Assembly (NCBI GenBank): GCA_947624305.1
Contig: CANQKC010000016.1
Coordinates: 1-59,852, forward strand
Length of the DNA stretch: 59,852 bases
Direction: 5' to 3'
Origin: an uncultured Monoglobus sp.
GTDB lineage: Bacteria > Bacillota > Clostridia > Monoglobales > Monoglobaceae
Shown here: one piece after another, positions 40,689 to 49,482 of the stretch
How positions within the stretch are numbered: position 1 is the stretch's first letter
How the letters are laid out: every line of letters starts with the position of its first letter
Translations under genes and position numbers: made by a program
The notes under the pieces: model-generated
Told to the model about the DNA's origin: nothing
What the model saw: only the letters and a program-made list of their open reading frames with translations
Databases searched by the model: none

Positions 40689-40970
40689 TTAAGCCGACAT
40701 TTTTTCGCTGAACTTCTGCTTAACACTGTCCACCTTGGTTTGCTCCGCCTGCTCTGTGGGGTACCAGCCTTTTTCCGCCATGCGGTTGTAGATAGTGTCC
40801 TGCGTCGCGAGCGAGCTGTTCAGCGCCATGCAGAACGCCTTGTGAACGTCCTCGCTCGACGATTCGATCGTGCCGTGGAGAAACAGGTCGCACACTCCTT
40901 TTTCAAGCTGCAGAACGTTCTCCATCAAATCTTTGTCCGACATATTTGTTTCCTGTGTGTTCGCGCTCAT
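40689..40970 (-). CDS. Spore-coat-type (CotF-like) protein
   Basis: 93 residues, helical. MSDKDLMENVLQLEKGVCDL and MALNSSLATQDTIYNRMAEKGWYP match the CotF/coat-related ferritin-like helix-bundle family of Firmicutes, where the C-terminal MAEKGWYP stretch is typical. AAAGGAG is 7 nt before ATG. It is the second gene of a two-gene leftward operon. Expression is expected in the mother cell at sporulation by family analogy; no sigma-E or sigma-K box was recognised with confidence. Confidence 0.82.
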   Translation of the reverse strand: MSANTQETNMSDKDLMENVLQLEKGVCDLFLHGTIESSSEDVHKAFCMALNSSLATQDTIYNRMAEKGWYPTEQAEQTKVDSVKQKFSEKMSA

Positions 40971-40988
40971 AAAATCACTCCTTTCCGC

Positions 40989-41165
40989 TTAGCCCAACAG
41001 GCCGTAAAAATTCTGAAATGTCTCCTTGTGCTGCTCGACCAGCTTGTTCACATAGCTCTGCAGGTCGGGGTCCCGAAGCCTCGCCGCTATCGCGCGGCAG
41101 TTCGTCTCAAAAAACTGCTCGTGGCCGAGAGCGTCCTCAACGTATAAAAGCTCTTTTGTCGTCAT
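40989..41165 (-). CDS. Small spore-coat-associated protein, 58 residues
   Basis: A short gene read from ATG 41165-41163 to TAA at 40989: MTTKELLYVEDALGHEQFFE at the N-terminus, then ARLRDPDLQSYVNKLVEQHK, and a TFQNFYGLLG tail. It has an ideal GGAGGTGA site 6 nt upstream and ends 18 bp before the CotF-like gene. The LYxEDALGHExF pattern is that of small helical coat-related proteins found beside CotF-like genes in Clostridia. Confidence 0.82.
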   Translation of the reverse strand: MTTKELLYVEDALGHEQFFETNCRAIAARLRDPDLQSYVNKLVEQHKETFQNFYGLLG

Positions 41166-41261
41166 GTTATCACCTCCGTTTACAGTTTTTCCCGCGGGAT
41201 AAAAATTATTCCTTAAAATTTAAAAATACTTTACGGTTTTGTGACAAATCTGTTTAGTTTG

Positions 41262-41290
41262 TTTACATTTATAATAAATTAATATATAAT
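41262..41290 (+). promoter_or_regulatory. nrdR promoter
   Basis: TTTACA (41262-41267), 17-bp spacer, TATAAT (41285-41290); leader of about 30 nt. Confidence 0.7.
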
Positions 41291-41326
41291 TATCGTGTTA
41301 AAAATTTAACTCGGGAGAGGATAAGT

Positions 41327-41785
41327 ATGCGTTGTATGTATTGCGGCTCGCTCGACAGCAAAGTGGTGGACTCCCGCTCGACGGATGACGGAACCGCCAT
41401 CAGACGGCGCCGCGAGTGCTTAAACTGCGGAAAGCGCTTCACCACATATGAGAAGGTCGAAAGCGTTCCGATAATCGTTGTTAAAAAGGACAAGTCGCGC
41501 CAGAGCTTTGACCGCGACAAGCTTGAGCGCGGAATTCTGAACGCCTGCGCCAGCCGCCCGGTCCCGCTCCAGACGATAGATTCCATGATAACCGAGATAG
41601 AGAGCAGCCTTCACAACAGCCTCCAGCGCGAGGTCTCAAGCGAGAAGATAGGCGAAATGGTCATGGATATGCTGCGGGAAATTGACGAGGTGGCATATGT
41701 TCGCTTCGCCTCGGTCTATAAACAGTTCAAGGACATCGAGACGTTCCAGGAGGAGCTCAAAAAGCTTTCCGAGAAACGCGGATAA
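41327..41785 (+). CDS. nrdR: Transcriptional repressor NrdR
   Basis: 152 residues, standard length. The zinc ribbon has C3, C6, C31 and C34 ([17 protein letters not shown]). The ATP-cone (about 46-136) begins [21 protein letters not shown]. It senses ATP/dATP and represses ribonucleotide reductase genes; none of those lies in the window. GGGAGAGG precedes the ATG. Confidence 0.96.
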   Translation: MRCMYCGSLDSKVVDSRSTDDGTAIRRRRECLNCGKRFTTYEKVESVPIIVVKKDKSRQSFDRDKLERGILNACASRPVPLQTIDSMITEIESSLHNSLQREVSSEKIGEMVMDMLREIDEVAYVRFASVYKQFKDIETFQEELKKLSEKRG

Positions 41786-41819
41786 AGGCCGGTTTTTTTG
41801 AAAAATTCGGCAAAAACCC

Positions 41820-41848
41820 TTGACAAATCAAATATTTGGTGGTAGAAT
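41820..41848 (+). promoter_or_regulatory. Promoter of the rimP-nusA-infB operon
   Basis: TTGACA (41820-41825), 17-bp spacer, TAGAAT (41843-41848), giving a leader of about 115 nt with two hairpins. Confidence 0.85.
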
Positions 41849-41876
41849 ATTTAAGTAACATGTAGAATATCGGCTG

Positions 41877-41937
41877 AAGAGTGAGGGAAACCTCACTCTT
41901 TGGTTTTAAATGTTTATGACGCCCCGCGCGGCGGGGC
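41877..41937 (+). promoter_or_regulatory. Leader hairpins before rimP, possible attenuator
   Basis: Hairpin 1: a 10-bp stem AAGAGTGAGG (41877-41886) / CCTCACTCTT (41891-41900) with a GAAA tetraloop, then TGGTTTT, resembling a weak terminator. Hairpin 2: GCCCCGC/GCGGGGC (41921-41937). The placement suits feedback control of the nusA operon, since NusA affects pausing and termination; this is inference. Confidence 0.5.
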
Positions 41938-41968
41938 ATGTCAATGACTGCGTTGGGAGTTGATAAGC

Positions 41969-42433
41969 TTGCGGTTGAGCAAAACTGAAAAAATTGTTTA
42001 TGACATGGCGGTCGGGCCCGCCGCCGAGGCGGGGCTTGAGGTTTACGACGTCGAGTTCGTGAAAGAGGGCGGCGCCCGCTTTCTGAGGATATTTCTTGAC
42101 AAGAGCGGCGGCGTGAATATTAACGAGTGCGAGGAATTTTCGCGCGTGATAGGGGAGCTGCTTGACAGGAAGGACCCGATCCCGCAGAACTATTACCTTG
42201 AGGTGTCGTCTCCGGGCATTGAGCGCAGGCTCAGACATCGGGAGCATTTTGAAAAAGCGGTCGGCGAGACGGTCGACGTCCACCTCTATAAGGCGGTCGG
42301 CGGCTCAAAGACGCTGACCGGTATTTTAACCGAAATTGATGATGAAAATAATATAACAATTGAGACGGACGGGGAGACGGCAACAATTCCCCAAAGCGCG
42401 GCGGCGAGAGTCAATATTCATTTTGATTTTTAA
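41969..42433 (+). CDS. rimP: Ribosome maturation factor RimP
   Basis: 154 residues. The N-terminal domain (VYDMAVGPAAEAGLEVYDVE, FLRIFLDKSGGVNINECEEF, YYLEVSSPGIERRLR) and the SH3-like C-terminal domain (GSKTLTGILTEIDDE) are both seen. Needed for 30S assembly. The likely start is TTG 41969, 9 nt after GGGAG; TTG 41960 sits too close to that site. First gene of the operon. Confidence 0.94.
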   Translation: MRLSKTEKIVYDMAVGPAAEAGLEVYDVEFVKEGGARFLRIFLDKSGGVNINECEEFSRVIGELLDRKDPIPQNYYLEVSSPGIERRLRHREHFEKAVGETVDVHLYKAVGGSKTLTGILTEIDDENNITIETDGETATIPQSAAARVNIHFDF

Positions 42434-42469
42434 GCCGGGCGCAAATAACAGAGAGGAGTCTTTAGAAAA

Positions 42470-43588
42470 ATGAGTTCAGAGCTTTTTAACTTGTTGGATG
42501 AGATCGAGGAGGAAAAAGGCATAAGCAAGGATATCGTGCTGGACGCTCTTGAGAGCGCGCTGATTTCCGCTTACAAGAAGAATTTCGGCGCCGTTTCCGA
42601 TATAAACGTTAAGTTTTCGGAGGACGGAGAGATCAAGATCTATGCCAGAAAGATGGTTGTTGAGGAGGTCGAGGACAGAGAGACGCAGATTTCGGTGCTC
42701 GACGCCCGCGACATTAAGCCCGAGTATGAGGTGGGCGATATTGTTGAGTTTGAGGTGACACCCGCCGCCTTCGGCAGGATAGCTGCGCAGACCGCCCGTC
42801 AGGTCGTGTTCCAGAGAATACGCGAGGCGGAGCGCGAGAAGATGGTCGACGAGTACAGCGGCCGCGAGAACAACATAGCCAACGCGGTTGTCAGAAAGAT
42901 CGACCGCCGCAACGTTATGCTTGACATTGACGGCACCGAGTCGGTGCTGATGTCGAATGAGCAGGTAAGGCACGACAATTATAAGGTCGGCGAGCGCTAC
43001 AAGGTGTTCGTGGTCGAGGTCGCGGACAGCGTCAAGGGCGTGCATCTTGTCGTTTCGCGCTCGCACCCCGGACTGGTGCGCTGCCTGTTTGAGCTTGAGG
43101 TTCCCGAGATCTCGCAGGGAATTATAGAATTCAAGGGCATCTCCCGCGAGGCGGGATCGCGCTCCAAGATCGCGGTCGCCTCAACGGTGCGCAACGTTGA
43201 CCCGGTGGGAACCTGCATAGGCCCCAAGGGTATGAGAGTGCAGAACGTTATCAACGAGCTGCGCGGCGAGAAGATAGACATTATAAGATACAGCGACGAC
43301 CCGGCGGAGTTCGTTTCAAACGCGCTCAGCCCTGCGGACGTGGTTTCGATAAACGTTATTCCCGATCAGAAGATGTGCAAGGTCGTGGTTCCCGAGAGCC
43401 AGCTCTCGCTGGCGATCGGCAGAGAGGGCCAGAATGTGCGCCTTGCCGCCAGACTGACGGGATGGAAGATAGACCTGAGCGCGCTGCCCGACGAGCAGAT
43501 CGGAGAAACGAGCGACGCGGCGGCCGACGAGCCGACCGAGGAGGATATGCAGAGAGAGGTCGCCGAGATCTTGGCCAGAGAGGATTAA
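42470..43588 (+). CDS. nusA: Transcription termination/antitermination factor NusA
   Basis: 372 residues. It has the N-terminal RNA polymerase-binding domain (about 1-130), S1 domain (about 135-200, [20 protein letters not shown]), and two KH domains (about 205-350; [20 protein letters not shown] and [21 protein letters not shown]). It lacks the extra acidic repeats of proteobacterial NusA, as is normal for Firmicutes. GAGGAG precedes the ATG. ylxR follows after 3 bp. Confidence 0.97.
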   Translation: MSSELFNLLDEIEEEKGISKDIVLDALESALISAYKKNFGAVSDINVKFSEDGEIKIYARKMVVEEVEDRETQISVLDARDIKPEYEVGDIVEFEVTPAAFGRIAAQTARQVVFQRIREAEREKMVDEYSGRENNIANAVVRKIDRRNVMLDIDGTESVLMSNEQVRHDNYKVGERYKVFVVEVADSVKGVHLVVSRSHPGLVRCLFELEVPEISQGIIEFKGISREAGSRSKIAVASTVRNVDPVGTCIGPKGMRVQNVINELRGEKIDIIRYSDDPAEFVSNALSPADVVSINVIPDQKMCKVVVPESQLSLAIGREGQNVRLAARLTGWKIDLSALPDEQIGETSDAAADEPTEEDMQREVAEILARED

Positions 43589-43591
43589 GCC

Positions 43592-43837
43592 ATGCCTGTG
43601 AGAATGTGCGTGGTATGCAGGGGCCGCTTTGAAAAAGCGGAACTCAGCCGCGTGATATGCGGCGGCGACGGCGAGATCCGCCTCGACAAAACGGGCAAGG
43701 CCCAGTGCCGCGGCGCGTATATCTGCGGCGACTGTCTGGGAACGGCCCAAAAGAAAAGGGCGCTCGAGCGGGTCTTTAAACGCAGAGTAGAGCCCGAGGT
43801 ATACGAGAGAATTATCCGCGAGGCGGAGGAAAATTGA
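43592..43837 (+). CDS. ylxR: YlxR-family RNA-binding protein
   Basis: 81 residues. The conserved start RMCVVCRGRFEKAELSRVI and the CRGAYICGDC segment with paired cysteines are diagnostic. YlxR (RnpM) binds RNase P RNA and modulates its activity in Bacillus. It begins 3 bp after nusA. The usual next gene ylxQ (L7Ae-like) is missing; an 80-bp gap leads straight to infB. Confidence 0.94.
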   Translation: MPVRMCVVCRGRFEKAELSRVICGGDGEIRLDKTGKAQCRGAYICGDCLGTAQKKRALERVFKRRVEPEVYERIIREAEEN

Positions 43838-43917
43838 CATAAATTCGCGGGCGGCGCATCCCGACGCCCAATGCCGCAGCCGGCGGCGAGAAAAATCAGA
43901 AAGGGTTGATGTAAACA

Positions 43918-46185
43918 ATGGAAAAAATACGAGCTTATGAGCTGTCCAAAATATTCGGATTTCCGAGCAAGGACATCGTGAAGGTGCTGCACGATTACGG
44001 CGTTTCGACCAAGAACCATATGAGCGTCCTGAACGAGTATGAATTGGACGTGATTTTTGAATATCTTACCCAGAGAAACTCGGCGAATGACTTTTCGATT
44101 TTGGAAAAGAAGAAAAAGCACGAGCAGGCCCCGCGCAAAAAGAGAGAAAAGGGCGAGGCTCAGGAGGTCGAGAGGGAGTTCACCGACGCGAACGAGGTCG
44201 TTGTGGGCAGAAAGACCCGCACGGTCGACACACGCGTCAACAATGTGGACCTTGACCGAATAGACGACGAAAAGATCGAGGACCTTATTCCCGAGAACGT
44301 TAAGCAGGGCGACAAGAAGCAGAAGATAAACCAAAAGAAAAAACAGCAGCAGCGCCAGCAGCACAGCACAAAGCAGAAGCGCAAGCCCGAAAACGTTTTC
44401 AAAAAGGTCGAGAAGAAAAAGAAAAAGGAAGAGCCGATCCATGTGCTCATCCCGGGCGAGATAACCGTGGGCGAGCTGGCGTCCAGAATGAAGAAGTCTC
44501 CGGCCGAGATAATCAAAAAGCTCATGCTTTTGGGCATAATGGCCACGGTCAACGAGACGCTTGACTTTGACACCGCCTCGCTTATCGTTGAGGAAATGGG
44601 CGGAACCTATGAAAAAGAAATAATTCTCACGGAAGAGGATAAACTATTTGAGGACTTTGAGGATACACCCGAGCAGCTCAAGCCCCGCTCGCCGGTCGTT
44701 GTTGTTATGGGCCATGTCGATCACGGAAAGACCTCGCTGCTTGACGCGATAAGGCACACCAACGTGACCGAGGGCGAGTTCGGCGGAATTACCCAGCACA
44801 TCGGCGCGCACCGCGTCCGCGTGGGCGAAAAGAAGATAACCTTCCTTGACACGCCGGGCCATGAGGCGTTCACCGCGATGCGCGCGAGAGGCGCGCTTGT
44901 GACCGACATAGCCATACTGGTCGTCGCGGCGGACGACGGTATTATGCCGCAGACGGTCGAGGCGATAAACCATGCCAAGGCCGCGAACGTTTCGATAATA
45001 GTCGCGATAAACAAGATAGACAAAGAGGGCGCGAACCCCGACCGCGTTAAGCAGGAGCTCATGGAGCACAACCTGGTTCCCGAGGAATGGGGCGGCGACA
45101 CGATCTGCGTTGAGATCTCCGCCAAAAAGAAGCAGAACATCAAGCAGCTTCTTGAGATGGTGCTGCTTGTGGCCGAAATGAAGGAGCTCAAGGCCAATCC
45201 CGACAGAAAGGCCAAGGGCACGGTTATCGAGTCGCAGCTCGATAAGGGCCGCGGCCCGGTCGCCACGGTTCTGGTGCAGAACGGAACTTTGCGCGTCGGC
45301 GATATTGTCGTTGCCGGAACAGCCGTGGGCAGGGTTCGCGCTATGAGCAACGACAAGGGAAAGAACGTCAAAAAAGCCGGCCCGTCGATCCCGGTTGAAA
45401 TTCTCGGCCTGTCCGAGGTTCCCGAGGGCGGCGACGAGTTCTATGTCGTGACCGACGAGCGTCTCGCGCGCTCGGTCGTGGCGAACAGAAAATTCAAGGA
45501 GAAGCAGGAGCGGCAGAAGTCCGCGGGAGCCGTGTCGCTTGAAAATCTGTTTGAGCATATCGAGGCCGGCAAGATGAAGGAGCTCAATATAATCGTCAAG
45601 GCCGACGTTCAGGGAAGCGTCGAGGCGGTTAAGCAGTCGCTCGAGAGAATTTCAAACGACGAGGTGCGCGTTTCGGTTATTCACGGCGCGGTTGGCGCCA
45701 TAACCGAGTCGGATGTTATGCTGGCAAGCGCGTCAAACGCGATAATCGTCGGCTTTAACGTGCGTCCCACGGCGGGCGCCAGCGACGCGGCGGCGGACGC
45801 GGACGTCGATCTGCGCATGTACCGCGTGATCTATGACGCGATAGAGGATATTGAAAAGGCCATGAAGGGTATGCTTGAGCCCACCTTCCGCGAGGAGGTA
45901 ACGGGCCACGTTGAGATCAGAACAACGTTCAAGGTTTCGGGCGTGGGCACGATCGGCGGCGCTTATGTTACCGACGGAAAGATACGCCGCGACAGCCTTG
46001 TCCGCGTTGTGCGCGACGGAATTGTTATCCATGAGGGCGAGCTCGGCTCGCTCAAGAGGTTCAAAGACGACGTGCGCGAGGTCAACAGCGGTTATGAGTG
46101 CGGTCTCAGCATAAGCAATTATAACGACATCAAGGACGGCGACGTTATTGAGGCGTATATAATGGCGCAGGTGGATCCCGAGTAA
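43918..46185 (+). CDS. infB: Translation initiation factor IF-2
   Basis: 755 residues. The N-terminal IF2_N helix module ([20 protein letters not shown]) is followed by a Lys/Glu/Gln-rich disordered stretch (about 60-175), a second IF2_N (about 180-235), the GTPase with G1 [11 protein letters not shown]3 DTPGHEAF and G4 NKID, then domains II-IV. It brings fMet-tRNA to the 30S P site and promotes subunit joining. Confidence 0.97.
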   Translation: MEKIRAYELSKIFGFPSKDIVKVLHDYGVSTKNHMSVLNEYELDVIFEYLTQRNSANDFSILEKKKKHEQAPRKKREKGEAQEVEREFTDANEVVVGRKTRTVDTRVNNVDLDRIDDEKIEDLIPENVKQGDKKQKINQKKKQQQRQQHSTKQKRKPENVFKKVEKKKKKEEPIHVLIPGEITVGELASRMKKSPAEIIKKLMLLGIMATVNETLDFDTASLIVEEMGGTYEKEIILTEEDKLFEDFEDTPEQLKPRSPVVVVMGHVDHGKTSLLDAIRHTNVTEGEFGGITQHIGAHRVRVGEKKITFLDTPGHEAFTAMRARGALVTDIAILVVAADDGIMPQTVEAINHAKAANVSIIVAINKIDKEGANPDRVKQELMEHNLVPEEWGGDTICVEISAKKKQNIKQLLEMVLLVAEMKELKANPDRKAKGTVIESQLDKGRGPVATVLVQNGTLRVGDIVVAGTAVGRVRAMSNDKGKNVKKAGPSIPVEILGLSEVPEGGDEFYVVTDERLARSVVANRKFKEKQERQKSAGAVSLENLFEHIEAGKMKELNIIVKADVQGSVEAVKQSLERISNDEVRVSVIHGAVGAITESDVMLASASNAIIVGFNVRPTAGASDAAADADVDLRMYRVIYDAIEDIEKAMKGMLEPTFREEVTGHVEIRTTFKVSGVGTIGGAYVTDGKIRRDSLVRVVRDGIVIHEGELGSLKRFKDDVREVNSGYECGLSISNYNDIKDGDVIEAYIMAQVDPE

Positions 46186-46210
46186 TTTTGATTGACCGGA
46201 GGATAAAATT

Positions 46211-46549
46211 ATGGCAAACTACAGCAGGACCGACAGGGTTTCCGAGGAGGTAAAGCGGGAGCTTTCGTCGGTGATACGCGAACTTAAGGACCCGCGAATC
46301 CCGCAGATGATTTCCGTGGTTTCGGTTCGGGTCACAAAGGATTTGAAATATGCCAAAGCGAATATAAGCGTTTACGGTGACGATAAAACAAAAAAGGATG
46401 CCTTTGCGGCGCTCAAGAGCGCGGGCGGGTTTATCAGAAAAGAGATAAGCCGCCGACTGAACCTCAGGCAGACGCCCGAATTCACATTTGTGGAGGATGA
46501 CAGTATTGAATACGGAGCCCATATTCAGAAGCTGATGCGGGATTTGTAA
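46211..46549 (+). CDS. rbfA: Ribosome-binding factor A
   Basis: 112 residues. Family elements: RVSEEVKRELSSVIRELKDPR, VTKDLKYAKANISVYGD and RLNLRQTPEFTFVEDDSI. RbfA binds the 30S neck and helps mature the 5' end of 16S rRNA. CGGAGG precedes ATG 46211. Some 25 bp after infB. Confidence 0.96.
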   Translation: MANYSRTDRVSEEVKRELSSVIRELKDPRIPQMISVVSVRVTKDLKYAKANISVYGDDKTKKDAFAALKSAGGFIRKEISRRLNLRQTPEFTFVEDDSIEYGAHIQKLMRDL

Positions 46550-46566
46550 ATTAGCGAGGTAGACAA

Positions 46567-47523
46567 ATGTTTGAAAAACTGATACCGATTATCAAAGACG
46601 CGTCGACGGTGGGCCTGTTCGGACATACCCACCCCGACGGCGACGCAATGGGCAGCGCGTGCGCGCTGGCCCTCGCGCTTAACAATATGGGCAAGCGTAC
46701 TCGGGTGTTTTTGGAGGACTGTCCCGACGCTCAGGCGCGGTCGCTTATTATCATGGACAACGACGAAAATCTTGAGATAAGCGGCTGCGATCTGCTTATC
46801 GCTCTTGACTGCGCCGATTCAAACCGGCTGGGCGTTTATAAGGACGCCTTTCTCGCCCACGGCAACACGATCGCGATCGACCACCATGTGACGCATAAGG
46901 TCTTTGCGAGGTCGGGCACGGTGTTCATGGAAATTTCCTCGACCTGCGAACTTGTTTATATGCTGCTCCGCGAAATGGGCGAGGAGATAACCCGCGACAT
47001 TGCGGCGAACCTGTATATAGGTCTTGTGACCGATACCGGAAATCTGAAATATTCCAACGTGACGGGCAACACGCTGCGCGTGGGCGCGGCTCTGATAGAT
47101 ACGGGCATTGACTTTTCGCGCATGTCGCGGATATTGTTCACGGTAAAGCCTATGGGCTATTACAGGCTGATGCACTCCGCTATCGAAAAGCTGAAATTTA
47201 TATGCGGCGGCAGGGCCGCGGTGCTTTATATATCTGACGAGGACCTGCATAACGCGGGAATAACCGAGGAGGAGGCCAACGCGATTGTTACGATCCCCGG
47301 TAGCATAGAGGGCGTTGAGGTCGGGGCCTACATAAGAAAGCGTTCAAGCGGCGAGTTCAAGGTCAGTCTGCGCTCCAGCGAGTATATGGATGTCGCGGAG
47401 ATCGCGTCATGCTTTGGCGGCGGCGGACATATACACGCCAGCGGTTACAGCGTGTTTGACAAAACGGTTGAAGAGATAATCGGCGAGCTTGAAACGGAGC
47501 TGAACAAAAGATGGCGGAGCTGA
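46567..47523 (+). CDS. nrnA: DHH/DHHA1 phosphoesterase NrnA (nanoRNase/pAp phosphatase)
   Basis: 318 residues. DHH-family motifs: HTHPDGDAMGSACALALAL (motif I), LIALDCADSNRL (II), IDHHVTH (III, the DHH itself) and YIGLVTDTGNLKYSN (IV), with the C-terminal DHHA1 GGGGHIHASGYSV. NrnA degrades 2-5-nt RNAs and dephosphorylates pAp. It overlaps truB by 13 bp. Confidence 0.95.
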   Translation: MFEKLIPIIKDASTVGLFGHTHPDGDAMGSACALALALNNMGKRTRVFLEDCPDAQARSLIIMDNDENLEISGCDLLIALDCADSNRLGVYKDAFLAHGNTIAIDHHVTHKVFARSGTVFMEISSTCELVYMLLREMGEEITRDIAANLYIGLVTDTGNLKYSNVTGNTLRVGAALIDTGIDFSRMSRILFTVKPMGYYRLMHSAIEKLKFICGGRAAVLYISDEDLHNAGITEEEANAIVTIPGSIEGVEVGAYIRKRSSGEFKVSLRSSEYMDVAEIASCFGGGGHIHASGYSVFDKTVEEIIGELETELNKRWRS

Positions 47524-48413
47524 GCGGGATAGTAAATGTGTATAAGCCCGTCGGCATGACTTCCCACGACGTTGTGGGCCGCATGAGAAAAATTTTGGGC
47601 ATCAGAAAAATCGGACACACCGGCACCCTTGACCCCGACGCCGAGGGTGTGCTTCCGATTTGCGTGGGAAAGGCCACCAAGGCCGCGGATATGCTCACAG
47701 CCACAGACAAGGAATACACGGCGAGAGTGACGCTCGGCAGCGCCACCGACACCGGCGACGCTTCGGGAAAAATCATAAGCTCGGTCGATATGGACGAGAT
47801 CGTGATCGGCAAAGGCGATATCGAAAAAGCCGCCGAGGAGTTTTTGGGCGAGATCATGCAGGTCCCGCCGATGTATTCGGCGATAAAGGTTGGGGGCAAA
47901 AAGCTCTACGAGCTCGCCCGCAAGGGGATAGAGATCGAGCGCGAGCCGCGCCGCGTCCGCATTGACAAAATAGAGATCTTCGATTGCGCGCCGGGCGACG
48001 GTTCCGTGCGGGAGTTTTCGGCGGCGGTCGCCTGCTCGAAGGGCACCTATATCCGCTCTCTTTGCTCGGATCTGGGCGAAAAGCTGGGCTGCCATGCGCA
48101 TATGTCGGGCCTTGTCCGCACCCGAAGCGGACGGTTCGGCCAAAGCGGCAGCTATACCTTGGACATGATCGCCGAAATGGCGGAGGCGGGGGACTTCTCG
48201 TTTCTGATCCCGACAGACAGCGTTTTTGACGAATACGGCGCGATAACTCTTGACGAGAGAAACGCCGCAATGGTGAAAAACGGGGTGCGCGTCCGCGCAC
48301 CGAAAAACACCCGCGAGGGCGGAATTTACAGAGTGTATGACAAAGACGGCGCGTTTCTCACGGTTTCAAAGCGCGAGAACGACAGAATGACGATAATAAA
48401 AACCTTTTATTAG
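47511..48413 (+). CDS. truB: tRNA pseudouridine-55 synthase TruB
   Basis: 300 residues. The catalytic Asp is in the motif KIGHTGTLDPDAEGVLPICVG, with GIVNVYKPVGMTSHDVV at the start and CSKGTYIRSLCSDLGEKLG in the core. It makes psi55 in the T-loop of tRNAs. The start lies within nrnA, implying translational coupling. Confidence 0.96.
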   Translation: MAELSGIVNVYKPVGMTSHDVVGRMRKILGIRKIGHTGTLDPDAEGVLPICVGKATKAADMLTATDKEYTARVTLGSATDTGDASGKIISSVDMDEIVIGKGDIEKAAEEFLGEIMQVPPMYSAIKVGGKKLYELARKGIEIEREPRRVRIDKIEIFDCAPGDGSVREFSAAVACSKGTYIRSLCSDLGEKLGCHAHMSGLVRTRSGRFGQSGSYTLDMIAEMAEAGDFSFLIPTDSVFDEYGAITLDERNAAMVKNGVRVRAPKNTREGGIYRVYDKDGAFLTVSKRENDRMTIIKTFY

Positions 48414-48459
48414 CGAAGGCTTGAGGATTTTTGATTATCGCCGCGTTAGGAGAACATAT

Positions 48460-49425
48460 ATGGAATACTATGCTCAGGATGAGTTATTCAACCGACATGA
48501 TCTTGACAATTTAAAACTAAAGGACACCGCGGTTGCCCTCGGTGTCTTTGACGCTATGCATTTGGGACACCTTGAGATAGTTGACACGGTTGTCAGATAC
48601 GCCCGTGAAAACGGGCTCAAATCGGCGGTGTATATGTTCCGCAACATTCCCAAAAGCGTGATAACCAATACCGATATAAAAAATGTGAACCTGTTCAAAA
48701 AGCGGCTGCGCATACTTTATGACAGAGGCGTGGACATAGTCATCGCCGAGCGGTTCACCACGGATTATATGAAGATCCCCTATACCGAGTTTGTTGACAA
48801 ATATCTGGTCGAAAAATTCGGCGCGAAATTCGTGTGCGCTGGCTTTAATTTTCACTACGGTTTCCGGGGCAAGGGAAACACAGAAAATCTCAAGGAGCTG
48901 TGCGCGGAGCGCGGAATAAAAGTCCATATCGCCGAGTGCAAAAGTCTTGACTGCCCGGTCTCGAGCACGCTGATACGCCAGCTCATCGCTTCGGGCGAGA
49001 TGGAGGAGGCGGCGGTCTACCTCGGCAGATATTTTTCGGTCACGCGGCGCGTGGAGCGCGGAGCGGGGCTCGGGCACAGGATCGGCTTCCCCACGGCCAA
49101 TATTGAGCTTCCGGATTTTCATGTAGTGCCGAAGTTCGGCGTCTACATTACCCGCGCCAAGCTCAACGGAAAGTGGCACAGAGCGGTGACAAACGTCGGC
49201 GGAAAGCCCACTGTGGGCAGCGACAAGCCGAGCATCGAAACCTATATTTTCGGGCACAAAGGCGACCTGTACGGCAAAGAGATCGAGATCGAGTTCAGAC
49301 ATTATCTGCGCCCGATAATAAAATTTGAAAGCATAGACGGGCTCAAGGCGCAGCTCGAGCGCGACAAGCGGGCCGCGACGGAATACTTCGATGCGGAGGA
49401 GAAAAAGACTGCGGGCCCTCTGTGA
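48460..49425 (+). CDS. ribF: Bifunctional riboflavin kinase/FAD synthetase
   Basis: 321 residues. The N-terminal FAD synthetase has GVFDAMHLGHLEIVDTVV (nucleotidyltransferase motif) and CPVSSTLIRQLI; the C-terminal flavokinase has GLGHRIGFPTANIELPD and YITRAKLNGKWHRAVTNVG. It converts riboflavin to FMN and FAD. Start ATG 48460 is 6 nt after AGGAGA; the frame is open further upstream but lacks a ribosome site. Position after truB is conserved. Confidence 0.95.
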   Translation: MEYYAQDELFNRHDLDNLKLKDTAVALGVFDAMHLGHLEIVDTVVRYARENGLKSAVYMFRNIPKSVITNTDIKNVNLFKKRLRILYDRGVDIVIAERFTTDYMKIPYTEFVDKYLVEKFGAKFVCAGFNFHYGFRGKGNTENLKELCAERGIKVHIAECKSLDCPVSSTLIRQLIASGEMEEAAVYLGRYFSVTRRVERGAGLGHRIGFPTANIELPDFHVVPKFGVYITRAKLNGKWHRAVTNVGGKPTVGSDKPSIETYIFGHKGDLYGKEIEIEFRHYLRPIIKFESIDGLKAQLERDKRAATEYFDAEEKKTAGPL

Positions 49426-49482
49426 CGGTTTTAAGCGGAGGGCGATAGTTAATGTTTGAAAATTACGTTGGAAGGTGTAAAT

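Noticed and set aside
40677..41147. 156-codon plus-strand frame over the spore-coat genes
   Set aside because: Antisense to two genes with ideal ribosome sites and recognisable coat-protein sequence.
47445..48143. 232-codon minus-strand frame inside nrnA/truB
   Set aside because: Antisense shadow; both sense genes carry complete catalytic motifs.
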